Shown here piece after piece: positions 8,269 to 16,822 of a DNA stretch of 64,000 nt. Position 1 is the first letter of the stretch, and each line of letters starts with the position of its first letter. The DNA is from Streptomyces sp. NBC_01235 (GTDB lineage: Bacteria; Actinomycetota; Actinomycetes; Streptomycetales; Streptomycetaceae). Below the pieces are notes generated by a model. The model did not search any database and was not told the DNA's origin. It saw nothing but the letters and a program-made list of their open reading frames with translations. Where the stretch lies: positions 6,944,001-7,008,000 of the forward strand of contig NZ_CP108513.1 of NCBI RefSeq assembly GCF_035989285.1. Direction: 5' to 3'. A program made the translations under genes and the position numbers.

Positions 8269-8315
8269 TACCGGACAATGCCGGCCGAGGACTGATGCCG
8301 GCGGAGCGCAGCAGA

Positions 8316-8352
8316 ATGCGGGCATCGGCGAAAGCAGCCGATGCCCGTCGCG
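8316..8352. terminator. Bidirectional hairpin terminator
   Basis: A perfect 10-base stem GGGCATCGGC (8320-8329) pairs with GCCGATGCCC (8337-8346) around a 7-base loop. It lies between the convergent AhpD-like gene and the PabC-like gene and is followed by a short T-containing stretch (CGTTTATC). It can serve both strands. Confidence 0.7.
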
Positions 8353-8384
8353 TTTATCGGTCCTGCGGGCTCTGTAGGAGGGTT

Positions 8385-9188
8385 CTATTTATCCGGCAGC
8401 GACTCCGGCAATCCGTCCAGCCAATTCCGCCATTCCCCCGCCCGGGCCGCGGCGCCGGCTGTCATCGGTTCTCCGATCCAGCCCGTCACCGGCCGGACCC
8501 CGTGCAGCGCGTTCACCAGCCACACCTCACGGCCCTCCAGCTCGGCCACGGTCCGTTCGCGGTGGACGACAGGGATGCCGAGGCGGTAGGCCCGCTCCCG
8601 GATCAGACCCACGGTCACTCCGGGCAGGACGGGGAGCCGGGGCGGCGGCAGGCACAGCGAGTCGTCCTCCCACCACAGCACGCTCGCGGTCGCCGACTCC
8701 AGCACCGCCCCGGACGGACCGACCAGCACCCCTTCCTGGGCCCCTTCCTCGACCGCCCGCCCCCGCACCCGGGCCAGCACGTCCAGGTCCGGGCCCTTGC
8801 GGCGGGGCGCGGTCCGCCGGTCCGGCTGGCCGACGGACCAGAGACGTATCTCCGTGCCGAGCGGCGGGGCGTGCCGCAGCCGCAGCCTCAACTCCAGGGA
8901 GCCGGCGGCGAGTTCAACCCGGGGAAACCACTCGCCGGTGCGCGGCAGCGCGGCGGTCACGTCCTGCCAGAACTCGACGAGCCGGCGCGGTCCCGGCCCG
9001 CCGCACTGCGCGCAGGCCCGCAGAAACCGCTCCCGGTGCCGGCCGTACCCGCGCACCCGGCCCTCGCGCACCAGCCACGAGTCCGCGACCAGCAGCGGCC
9101 CGTCCGCCACGGATTCCGGGGCGACGGTCAGCCCACGACTGGGCGTCCAGGTCGACAGCCCTTCACCGACGGTCAGTTGTGCACCCAC
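8385..9188 (-). CDS. pabC: Aminodeoxychorismate lyase-like class IV aminotransferase
   Basis: A 267-residue fold-type IV PLP protein, the type that releases pyruvate from 4-amino-4-deoxychorismate to give p-aminobenzoate. The probable PLP lysine is in RRKGPDLDVLARVRGRA, followed by LESATASVLWWEDDSLCLP (family E-xx-xSNxxW region) and the NALHGVRPVTGW segment characteristic of the ADC lyase branch. The GTG start at 9188 opens VGAQLTVGEGLSTW. The gene is the last of a six-gene minus-strand run that begins with an ABM-like protein and includes a fused PabAB synthase, which strongly supports ADC lyase over a branched-chain aminotransferase. Ten bases separate it from the flavin monooxygenase. Confidence 0.82.
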   Translation of the reverse strand: MGAQLTVGEGLSTWTPSRGLTVAPESVADGPLLVADSWLVREGRVRGYGRHRERFLRACAQCGGPGPRRLVEFWQDVTAALPRTGEWFPRVELAAGSLELRLRLRHAPPLGTEIRLWSVGQPDRRTAPRRKGPDLDVLARVRGRAVEEGAQEGVLVGPSGAVLESATASVLWWEDDSLCLPPPRLPVLPGVTVGLIRERAYRLGIPVVHRERTVAELEGREVWLVNALHGVRPVTGWIGEPMTAGAAARAGEWRNWLDGLPESLPDK

Positions 9189-9198
9189 TCGGTCCTCC

Positions 9199-10377
9199 TC
9201 AGTACCTTCCGCCCGCCACCGCCGGAGCCCCGCCCCGGGGCCCGTACGGCGCGTGCTCCAGCCAGGAGCCGCACGACGGCACCACGGGCGCGAGGGCGGC
9301 AGCCGCCCGCTGCCGGAGCCGTACGACCCGGCGCCGTGGCCGCAGATGGTCCAGGGCGACCCCGGCGGCCTCGCTGTTGAACAGCCCCGCCGCCCGCCGT
9401 ACGTCCGCGAAGGCGGCCACCGCCTCCGGCGTTCCGGCCGCCACGGCCTCCGCCGCCGCCGCCGCGTCGGCGATCCCGCTGTTCATGCCGCGTGCCCCGA
9501 ACGGCGGGAAGAGATGCGCCGCCTCGCCGACCAGCAGCACCCGCCCGTGCGGATCCGTGAAGGAGGCCGCGACCTTGCGCAGGAAGCGGTACGTCGACAC
9601 CCACAGGATCCGGTCGGCGTACCCGTCGCCCACGACCCCGGGCAGCCACTCCCGTACGGCGTCCTCGGTGCCGTAGGCCTCCTCCGGGTCGTCGTCGCGG
9701 CACTGGAGGTCCACCTGGAAGCCCCCGGTGAACGGCACCCGCATCACACTGCGCCCGCCGACCCCCGGATGCTCGTAGTGGAAGACCCGTTCCAGCGGCT
9801 GTTCGGCGCCCGGGACGTCGGCGACGTCCACGACGACGTGGAAGCCCTCGCCGCGCACACCCTCCATGGCGATGCCCAGCTCGCCCCGGACCGCCGAGCG
9901 GGCGCCGTCGGCGGCGACGACGTACCTGGCGCTCCACTCCCGTCCGTCCTCGCCGGCCAGCGTGACACCCGACTGCGAGGTGTGGACGCCCGTGATCCGC
10001 GCGTCCCAGACGAAGTCCACCCCCGCCCGCTCGCACGCGGCGCGCAGGAAGCGCTCGGTGTCCAGCTGGCGCAGGCTGGTGAAGGGCGGCAGCCCGGACG
10101 GGGGCGGGAAGGTACGGGAGTACACCTCGCGGCCCCGGTAGAGGGTGCGCCGGGTGTGCCAGGTCCGGCCGTACGCCGTGATCTCGGCGGCCAGGCCCGG
10201 GGACATCCCGTCGAGCAGCCGCAGCGTCTCGCGGTGCACGAACAGGGCCCGGCTGCCCGGCCGTTCGCGGTCCTCGGGGTCGGCCTCCAGGAGCACGACC
10301 GGCAGCCCGCGCGAACGCAGGCCCAGCGCGGCCGACAGACCGACCGGGCCGGCGCCCACCACGATCACCGGGTTCAC
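9199..10377 (-). CDS. FAD-dependent aromatic-ring monooxygenase (PHBH/UbiH type)
   Basis: A 392-residue class A flavoprotein monooxygenase. It shows the dinucleotide-binding IVVGAGPVGLSAALGLRSRG at the N-terminus, the DG motif YVVAADGARSAVR, and the third FAD motif VLLVGEAAHLFPPFGARGMNSG. In the third motif the usual GDAAH is GEAAH, so the conserved Asp that contacts the ribityl chain is replaced by Glu. Such enzymes hydroxylate activated aromatic rings, sometimes with loss of a carboxylate, using NAD(P)H and oxygen. The GTG at 10377 overlaps the upstream ligase stop (GTGA). In this operon a p-aminobenzoate-derived ring is the natural candidate substrate, but that is inference. Confidence 0.85.
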   Translation of the reverse strand: MNPVIVVGAGPVGLSAALGLRSRGLPVVLLEADPEDRERPGSRALFVHRETLRLLDGMSPGLAAEITAYGRTWHTRRTLYRGREVYSRTFPPPSGLPPFTSLRQLDTERFLRAACERAGVDFVWDARITGVHTSQSGVTLAGEDGREWSARYVVAADGARSAVRGELGIAMEGVRGEGFHVVVDVADVPGAEQPLERVFHYEHPGVGGRSVMRVPFTGGFQVDLQCRDDDPEEAYGTEDAVREWLPGVVGDGYADRILWVSTYRFLRKVAASFTDPHGRVLLVGEAAHLFPPFGARGMNSGIADAAAAAEAVAAGTPEAVAAFADVRRAAGLFNSEAAGVALDHLRPRRRVVRLRQRAAAALAPVVPSCGSWLEHAPYGPRGGAPAVAGGRY

Positions 10378-11948
10378 GCCCGCACGCTCTCTCGCGTCCC
10401 GGTCAGCATGCGGGTGATCTCCACCCGCTTCACCTTCCAGGTGGCGGTCATCGGCAGCTCCTCGAACCGCCACTGCCGCGGCTCGGCCATCGCGGGCAGA
10501 TCGGCCGTGGCCTCCCGCCAGCGCTCCGGATCCAGCGGCTGTTCGCCCCGGACACACACCACCGGTACCGGCTCGCGGTCCGCGCCCGGCACGATGACGA
10601 CCTCACGCAGTTCCTCCAGCCGGTCCATCAGGGCGTCCTCGACCTCCAGGTTGCTGTGCACGGCGTCGATCTGATCGACCTCACGGTCGATCAGACGCAG
10701 GGCGCCCAGCCGGCTCATGTAGCCCATGTCGCCCATCTGCCACCAGCCGCCGTCGAGCTGGCGCTCGTACTGCGCCCGCGCGCCCAGGTAGGTGAGGATG
10801 CGCCCCCGGGTGCGGGCCTCGATCCGCCCGGGCGTGCCCGGCGCGACCGGACGGCCGTCGGGGTCCGCGATCCGGACCCGGGTGAACCCGGGGATCCCGA
10901 TCCCGACCCGGCGCCCGTCCGCCCGCTCCGCGCTGCGCCGCGTGAACCACTGGAACGCGACGGGCCCCGTCTCGCTCTGCCCGTACAGCTGGATCAGCCA
11001 GGGCGTCCGGCGCTTCGACGCGCCCAACAGCCGCCGAACGGTGCGCGGATGGATCGCGTCGAACGTGGAGCCGTACGACTTCACCCGGGACAGTGGGGCT
11101 CCGGGCGCGTCGGCCAGCTCCTCCCACAGCACGAAGGTGTTGGGATGGGTCTCGACGATGCCGGGCCGGTGGCGGACCAGCAGCGGCCCCACGGCGGCCG
11201 GCTCCGGGTCGGTGATCAGCACGAGCGGGCTGCCGAAGTGCAGCAGGACGCCGAGCAGATGGTAGAAGCGCGAGTGCACGAACGACATGTGCAGCGCCGC
11301 CGTCTCACCGCGGGTGGGCCAGCCCATCGCCTTCTGCGGGACGAGCCGGTTCCACATGGTGTTCGGGCAGTGCACCGCCAGCTTGGGGACGCCGGTGGTG
11401 CCCGAGCTGTGGGTGATCAGGGCGGGTTCGCGCGGGTGCAGCCGCACGGGCGCGGGAGCCTCGGCGCCGGCGTGCCGCGCCAGGGGCTCGGCACCGGGCG
11501 CGTCGTCGACGGAGAGCGTCCGCCGGACGAGCCCGGAGAGGTCGACGCCCTCGAGCGGGCCGTCCAGCTTGGCACGGTCGGTGATCAGCCACGGCTGCCG
11601 GAGCCGTCCGAGAAGCTGTCCGACGACCGGCCCGGCCAGACCGGGGGAGAGGAGCACGGGAACCGCGCCGATACGGGAGACCGCGCAGGTCAGCAGCACG
11701 ATGTCGACGTTGTCCGTCTTGTGGACGACCACCTGCTCCGAGGGCCGCACCCCCGCCGCCCACAGCCGGCCCGACAACTCCTCGACCACGTCGGCCAGGG
11801 CCGAGTAGTCGAGGTCGACGCCGAGGTCGGGGTGGGTGTCCAACGGCCGGTCCAGGGTGACGAAGACGGCTCCGTGGCGGTCGGCCGCCCGCCGGAACAG
11901 CGGGCCCAGGTAGAACCCGCGGTCGGCGAGCAGGGGTTGCTGCGACAT
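10374..11948 (-). CDS. Adenylate-forming acyl-CoA synthetase/ligase (second of two)
   Basis: A 524-residue ANL-superfamily enzyme that activates a carboxylate as an acyl adenylate. Core motifs are present: the P-loop THSSGTTGVPKLA, LYGQSETGPVAF, WQMGDMGYM, the hinge region LIDREVDQID, and the C-terminal catalytic Lys in PMTATWKVKRVE. I use the ATG at 11948 (MSQQPLL) because GAGAGGA lies eight bases ahead; two upstream GTG codons at 11975-11978 overlap the previous stop but have weaker ribosome-binding sites. It sits between another ligase and the flavin monooxygenase. Sequence distance between the two ligases suggests different substrates. Which acid it activates cannot be read from the motifs. 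Confidence 0.85.
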   Translation of the reverse strand: MSQQPLLADRGFYLGPLFRRAADRHGAVFVTLDRPLDTHPDLGVDLDYSALADVVEELSGRLWAAGVRPSEQVVVHKTDNVDIVLLTCAVSRIGAVPVLLSPGLAGPVVGQLLGRLRQPWLITDRAKLDGPLEGVDLSGLVRRTLSVDDAPGAEPLARHAGAEAPAPVRLHPREPALITHSSGTTGVPKLAVHCPNTMWNRLVPQKAMGWPTRGETAALHMSFVHSRFYHLLGVLLHFGSPLVLITDPEPAAVGPLLVRHRPGIVETHPNTFVLWEELADAPGAPLSRVKSYGSTFDAIHPRTVRRLLGASKRRTPWLIQLYGQSETGPVAFQWFTRRSAERADGRRVGIGIPGFTRVRIADPDGRPVAPGTPGRIEARTRGRILTYLGARAQYERQLDGGWWQMGDMGYMSRLGALRLIDREVDQIDAVHSNLEVEDALMDRLEELREVVIVPGADREPVPVVCVRGEQPLDPERWREATADLPAMAEPRQWRFEELPMTATWKVKRVEITRMLTGTRESVRA

Positions 11949-11971
11949 GTGGCTGTTCCTCTCTGACACGG

Positions 11972-13603
11972 TCACCACGCGCCCTGGCGGACGAGATGGC
12001 GGCGGAGCTTTCCGGTGGAGGTGCGGGGCAGTGACGACACGAGGCTGACGCTGCGGGGGACCTTGAAGGCGGCGAGGCGGTCGCGGGCCAGTGCGACGAG
12101 ATCGTCGGCCAGACCGGACGGAGGGGACGCGACGGGTACGACGAAGGCGCGCAGCCGGCTGAAGCCGCGCCCGTCCGTGACGGCCGCGACCGCGACCTCC
12201 CGCACCGCCGGATGGGCGCGCAGCACGGCCTCCACCTCCAGCGGGGAGACGGTGATCCCGCCTACCATCTCCATGTCGTCGGTCCGGCCCAGATGCCGGT
12301 AGGCGCCGTCCGGTTCACGGCGCGCCCGGTCGTGGGTGGCCAGCCAGCCGCCGACGAGGGTGCGTTCCGTCTCCTCGGGCCGGTTCAGATAGCCGGACGT
12401 CACCGTCGGCCCGCGCACCCACAGTTCGCCTTCCGCGCCGTCGGGCACGGGCCGCCCGGCACGGTCGCGCAACTCCACATCGAAGCCCGGTACGGGACGT
12501 CCGACGGTGCCCGGGTGGTTGTGGCCGAGGCTGTTGGCGCAGAAGGCGTGACCGGCCTCGGTGGAGCCGATCTGCTCCAGCACCGGCGCCCCGAGCAACT
12601 CGCCGACCCGCTCGCCGAGTTCGCCCGGCATCCCCTCGCCGGCCGACACCGCGGCGCGCACCGAGGCGAAACAGGCCGCGTGCCCGCTGCCCCGGTCGGC
12701 GACCAGCGCCGCGTACGCAGACGGCACGGAGTAGAGCAGGGTCACCCGGTGCCGCGTGACGAGCTCGTCGACGGCGGCGGGCGTCGGACGCCGGTCCACC
12801 AGCACGGCGGACGAACCGGAGAAGAGGGGGAAGACGAACGCGTTGCCGAACCCGTAGGCGAAGTACAGCTTCGACACGGACAGGGTGACGTCGTCCTCGG
12901 TGATCCCCAGCAGGCGCCTGCCGATGAGGTCGTGGTACTCCTTCGGGTCGCCGTGCGTGTGCACGACCCCCTTCGGCCGACCCGTGGTGCCGGAGGTGTA
13001 CTGCACGTACAGGGGTGTGTGCGCGTCGACCGGGTGGGCGGGGGCCGGCTCGGCGGACGGGGCGAGCGCGAGGAACTGGTCGGCGCCCAGTCGCGCCCGC
13101 CCGTCGAACCGGTCCTCCAGCCCCGGCCCGGTCAGACACAGCACGGCTTCGGTGTCGTCGGCCATGAACGTGTGCTCGGCGGCGGGCAGTTCGGGATTGA
13201 CGAGGACGGCGACACCCCCCAGCCGGGCGACACCGAGGAAGGCCGCCACCCAGGCGATCCCGTCGGGCACGGCCAGCAGCACCCGGTCCCCGGGGCGCAC
13301 CCCGTGCCCGGCGAGCACACCGGCCGCCCGTGCCCCGAGCGCGTGCACCTCGCCGTGGGTCCACCCCTGATGCCCCTGATGAAACGCGACCCGACCGGCC
13401 CACCCGCGCCGCTCGGCGAGATCGTCGAGGTAGGCGGCGAGGTTGCCGGGGGCGCCGGAGTCGGCGGGGTCCGGGGCCGGGACCTCGGCCGTGAGGTGGG
13501 TGCGGGGAGGCGCGTGGTGGTCGGCGCCGGGGCCGCCCTGGGGCGCGGTGGGGTGCGGAGCGGCCGTGGCACGGGGAGCGGTCGTGGGGTGCGGGGTCGT
13601 CAT
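11972..13603 (-). CDS. Benzoate-CoA ligase-like adenylate-forming enzyme
   Basis: A 543-residue ANL enzyme with P-loop QYTSGTTGRPKGVV, IGSTEAGHAF, LGRTDDMEMVGG and the C-terminal Lys motif PRTSTGKLRRH. The segment KLYFAYGFGNAFVFPLFSGSSAVL and the GSTEAGHAF loop closely follow the benzoate/4-hydroxybenzoate-CoA ligase branch, whose binding pockets accept aryl acids. The first about 50 residues are a His/Thr/Pro-rich low-complexity extension. The ATG at 13603 overlaps the PabAB stop (ATGA), coupling the two. With PabAB and PabC in the same operon, activation of p-aminobenzoate or an oxidised derivative is a reasonable hypothesis. Enzyme class is firm, substrate inferred. Confidence 0.85.
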   Translation of the reverse strand: MTTPHPTTAPRATAAPHPTAPQGGPGADHHAPPRTHLTAEVPAPDPADSGAPGNLAAYLDDLAERRGWAGRVAFHQGHQGWTHGEVHALGARAAGVLAGHGVRPGDRVLLAVPDGIAWVAAFLGVARLGGVAVLVNPELPAAEHTFMADDTEAVLCLTGPGLEDRFDGRARLGADQFLALAPSAEPAPAHPVDAHTPLYVQYTSGTTGRPKGVVHTHGDPKEYHDLIGRRLLGITEDDVTLSVSKLYFAYGFGNAFVFPLFSGSSAVLVDRRPTPAAVDELVTRHRVTLLYSVPSAYAALVADRGSGHAACFASVRAAVSAGEGMPGELGERVGELLGAPVLEQIGSTEAGHAFCANSLGHNHPGTVGRPVPGFDVELRDRAGRPVPDGAEGELWVRGPTVTSGYLNRPEETERTLVGGWLATHDRARREPDGAYRHLGRTDDMEMVGGITVSPLEVEAVLRAHPAVREVAVAAVTDGRGFSRLRAFVVPVASPPSGLADDLVALARDRLAAFKVPRSVSLVSSLPRTSTGKLRRHLVRQGAW

Positions 13604-15996
13604 CGGGTGGTCTCCTCTGCGGTGGCCCGGGCGGGGGCGGACCTGCCCGGGGCACCGGTGCGTGCCGGTGTCGCGGCGGGCGAGCGCCGGCCGGCCGGTC
13701 CCGGCTCCGGGGGCTGCCGACGCGTCCCGCGGCCCACGGGCCGCGCCTCGTCACCGAGTTCACCGAGTTCACCGAGATCGGCGGTCGTGCGGCCGGCTCG
13801 CCGCAGCGCGTTCACCTGGGCCTCGGCCGCCTCCGTCGCGCGGGACGGCGCCCGTGTCCTGCCCGCCGTGTGCTCCCGCAGGGCCCGCATCTGGGCGGCC
13901 GTCTTCAGGAGCATCTCGTCGTACTCCGCGACCGGGTCGGAGTCCAGGACGATCGCGCCCCCGGCGCCCAGCTGCATCAGGCCGTCGGCCAGGACGGCGG
14001 TGCGGATGACGATGTTGAGGTCCGCGCCTCCGCTGCACCCCAGGTAGCCGAGGGCCCCCGAGTACACGCCGCGCGCCTCGGTCTCCAGCCCGTCGATGAT
14101 CTCCAGCGTGCGCAGCTTCGGCGCGCCGGTCATCGACCCGCCGGGGAAGCAGGCGCGCACGCAGTCCACCGCGTCCGTGCCCTCGCGCAGCCGCCCCTCG
14201 ACGGTGGACACGAGCTGGTGCACGGTCGCGTACGTCTCCGTGGCCATGAGCCGGGAGACGCGCACGGTCCCGGTCCGGCAGACCCGCCCCAGGTCGTTGC
14301 GGAGCAGGTCGACGATCATCAGGTTCTCGGCGCGGGTCTTGGCGTCCGCCACCAGCGCGTCCCGGAGCTGGGCGTCCTCCTGCGGATCCGCCCCGCGCGG
14401 CGCGGTGCCCTTGATGGGCTTGGCCTCGGCGACGCCGTCCCGGGTGACCCGCAGGAACCGCTCGGGCGAGGAGCCGACCACGTCGAGGTCGCCGAATCTC
14501 AGATAGGAGGCGTACGGGGCCGGGTTGACGCGGCGCAGCACCCGGTAGAACGCGTACGCGTCGTCCGGAGCGGGTAAACGGGCGGCGTCGGTCAGACAGA
14601 TCTCGTAGCTGGTGCCCGCGCGCAACTCCCGTTGGCAGGCCTCGATGTCCGCGAGATAGGTCGCCCGGTCCCGCACCAGCCACGGCTCGACGTCACCGAG
14701 GCCCGGCGCCGCCGCCTCGGCGGGCGCGGGCACCGGCGGCCGGTCGGCTTCCGCGGGCAGCGAGGTGAGCTGGGCCAGGGTGCTCTCCAGCCACTCCGTG
14801 GCCTCCCGGGTGGCCTGGGGGGTGTCCTCCGCGAGGCAGACCGCGTAGGTGAAGCCCTTCTGGTGGTCCACCGCGATCAGCCGGTCGGCGAAGAGCCAGC
14901 AGGCGTCCGGAGTGGCGGAGCGGTGCCGGTTCGGGGAGCCGCAGTCGGCCTTCGTCTCGTAGCCGAAGTAGCCGACGTAGCCGCCGGTGAAGTCGAAGGG
15001 CAGCCCGGTGGCGTCGACCCGGCGGTTCGCCAACTGCCGCTTGAGGTAGTCGAAGACGCTCGCCCGGACCTTGCGCGCCGGCCGCCCGGCCCGCTCGATC
15101 TCGCAGGTCCCGGCCTCGACGTCGTACCGGACGAACTCGGCGAGCGGACCGCTGTCGTCACCGAAGAACGAGAAGCGGGAGAGCCCCTGCTCGACCCGGG
15201 AGCTGTCCAGCCAGAACGCCCGCGGTGAGGCGGCGTACATCCGCGTGAAGGCGGCCTCCGCGTCGATCGCCTCCGCGATGCGGCGGGTGTGCAGCCGGTG
15301 GGCGGGGCCGCCGGCCCGGCGCGGGCGGGGGATGGGAAGGGCCATCGTGGGGCCGCGGCTCGGCATCGCCGCCGCGGCCGGCGTGACCGCGGTGTTCTTC
15401 GTCCGCAGCTTGCGGGCCCGCTCGGCGGTGAGGTTGCGGAAGTTCACCAGCATCCGGTGGCCGTACTCGGTGAGCACCGACTCCGGGTGGAACTGCACGC
15501 CCCACAGGGGCCGTTCGCGGTGGCGCAGCCCCATCAGGACGCCGTCCTGCGCCCAGGCCGTGGCCTGAAGGGAGTCGGGCAGCGGCTCGCGCACGGACAG
15601 CGAGTGGTAGCGGACCGCGGTGAAGTTCTGCGGCAGCCCCTGGAACAGGTCCCGCCCGTCGTGCCGGACGGCCGACAGATACCCGTGCCGGGGCTCCGGG
15701 GCGGGCACCACCCGGGCGCCCTCCCCGTGCGCGATGCCCTGGTGGCCGAGGCAGACGCCGAGCACCGGCACCGTGGACTCGGCGAGCACCCTGGCACTGA
15801 TGCCGAAGTCACGGGCCTTCGCCGGGTGCCCCGGACCCGGTGACACCACCACGTTGTCGAATTCCGCAAGATCGGGAACGGAGTTCGCGGGGGCGTCATT
15901 GAGGATCACCACCGGCTCCTCGCCGTTGACCTCGGCGATCAGCTGGAACAGGTTGTACGTGTACGAGTCGTAATTGTCGATGAGCAGGGTCTTCAC
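13600..15996 (-). CDS. pabAB: Fused aminodeoxychorismate synthase (PabA-PabB)
   Basis: This 798-residue protein makes 4-amino-4-deoxychorismate from chorismate and glutamine. Residues 1-190 are a class I glutamine amidotransferase with VSPGPGHPAKARDFG, the nucleophile Cys82 in LGVCLGHQGIAHG and the His-Glu pair in GVQFHPESV. After a Pro/Arg-rich linker, the rest is a chorismate-binding domain with PFDFTGGYVGYFGYE, EAKPIKGTAPRG (Lys of PabB-type enzymes) and CFPGGSMTGAPK. A low-complexity tail of about 90 residues follows the catalytic domain. Free-standing folate-pathway enzymes in this genus are usually unfused or shorter, whereas fused copies are typical of antibiotic clusters. It is the second gene of the operon and couples to the ligase by ATGA. 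Confidence 0.95.
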   Translation of the reverse strand: MKTLLIDNYDSYTYNLFQLIAEVNGEEPVVILNDAPANSVPDLAEFDNVVVSPGPGHPAKARDFGISARVLAESTVPVLGVCLGHQGIAHGEGARVVPAPEPRHGYLSAVRHDGRDLFQGLPQNFTAVRYHSLSVREPLPDSLQATAWAQDGVLMGLRHRERPLWGVQFHPESVLTEYGHRMLVNFRNLTAERARKLRTKNTAVTPAAAAMPSRGPTMALPIPRPRRAGGPAHRLHTRRIAEAIDAEAAFTRMYAASPRAFWLDSSRVEQGLSRFSFFGDDSGPLAEFVRYDVEAGTCEIERAGRPARKVRASVFDYLKRQLANRRVDATGLPFDFTGGYVGYFGYETKADCGSPNRHRSATPDACWLFADRLIAVDHQKGFTYAVCLAEDTPQATREATEWLESTLAQLTSLPAEADRPPVPAPAEAAAPGLGDVEPWLVRDRATYLADIEACQRELRAGTSYEICLTDAARLPAPDDAYAFYRVLRRVNPAPYASYLRFGDLDVVGSSPERFLRVTRDGVAEAKPIKGTAPRGADPQEDAQLRDALVADAKTRAENLMIVDLLRNDLGRVCRTGTVRVSRLMATETYATVHQLVSTVEGRLREGTDAVDCVRACFPGGSMTGAPKLRTLEIIDGLETEARGVYSGALGYLGCSGGADLNIVIRTAVLADGLMQLGAGGAIVLDSDPVAEYDEMLLKTAAQMRALREHTAGRTRAPSRATEAAEAQVNALRRAGRTTADLGELGELGDEARPVGRGTRRQPPEPGPAGRRSPAATPARTGAPGRSAPARATAEETTR

Positions 15997-16026
15997 CAGC
16001 CCACCTCCCTAGGGTCGTTCTCGGGG

Positions 16027-16638
16027 CTACGCGGTCCGTTTATGCCGTCCGCGGAGCGCCTGGAGCGGTGGATACAGCCATTTCTTGAAGAAACGCTGAA
16101 GGCGGGGCATGAGAATCCACGTGACGAGGGCTGTCACACACAGGCAGAGCAGCAGTGTGCGAATGAACGGATTGAGGCCGCCGAGATAAGGAAGTGCGAT
16201 CACGTTGAAGAGGAGCACCGGCGGGAAAACCGCGCTCATGTTCACGAACCACAACTTCCATTTGGACGGCGGGGCCGGCGCCTTCGGGGTGGCGGTCTGG
16301 GAGTCGAACCACACCTTGGACCCGCGCACGCTCTTGCGGTCCGTCTGCACGGCGATCCCGGCGACCCGGGCGTCCCACTGCATGCGGGCGCTCGAGTCCT
16401 CCCAGGCCCGGGCCGTTCCTTCGCTGGCGAAGCGATAGACGACATGCCACTCCGCCTCTCCGTCGACTAGCACGCCACCCCCGAGGAAGCCGGGCTGCTG
16501 CGCACTCGCGCCCAGCATGGCCCACCCCCAGGAGTGAAAGTCGGCCTCACGGCCCGGCGTCACGCGATAAGCCGAGGTGACGGTGACGGGATTACTGGTC
16601 ACGGTGTCGAGTACGGAGCGGAAGGCCGCAGCGTTCAC
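16027..16638 (-). CDS. ABM-domain protein with C-terminal membrane helices
   Basis: A 203-residue protein in two parts. Residues about 15-105 resemble the antibiotic-biosynthesis monooxygenase ferredoxin-like fold (VTSAYRVTPGREADFHSWGWAMLGASAQQPGFLGGGVL followed by WHVVYRFASEGTARAWEDS). Residues about 125-185 contain two hydrophobic helices (FPPVLLFNVIALPYLGG and TLLLCLCVTALVTWILM) and a basic C-terminus. ABM domains act as cofactor-free mono-oxygenases or dimeric scaffolds. The GTG at 16638 is preceded by GAAGGA, close by. It is the first gene of the minus-strand p-aminobenzoate operon, with 30 bases to PabAB. It may be a membrane-attached partner, but I cannot assign a reaction. Confidence 0.75.
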   Translation of the reverse strand: MNAAAFRSVLDTVTSNPVTVTSAYRVTPGREADFHSWGWAMLGASAQQPGFLGGGVLVDGEAEWHVVYRFASEGTARAWEDSSARMQWDARVAGIAVQTDRKSVRGSKVWFDSQTATPKAPAPPSKWKLWFVNMSAVFPPVLLFNVIALPYLGGLNPFIRTLLLCLCVTALVTWILMPRLQRFFKKWLYPPLQALRGRHKRTA

Positions 16639-16822
16639 ACATCCTTCAAACTTTTACTACCGTCCCCGACTGTCCGAAACGTAACTCTTCATGGGTCTTT
16701 CGGCGAGCTTGCCATCTTCTGTCGAGCGGTACTGCGGGTAACCCTTTTCGGAATTCCCGGAAGCGCTTGCCGGTAAGTCGGGAGAAGTGCACGATCGAGT
16801 TCCCGAACCGAAGGAGATGTCC

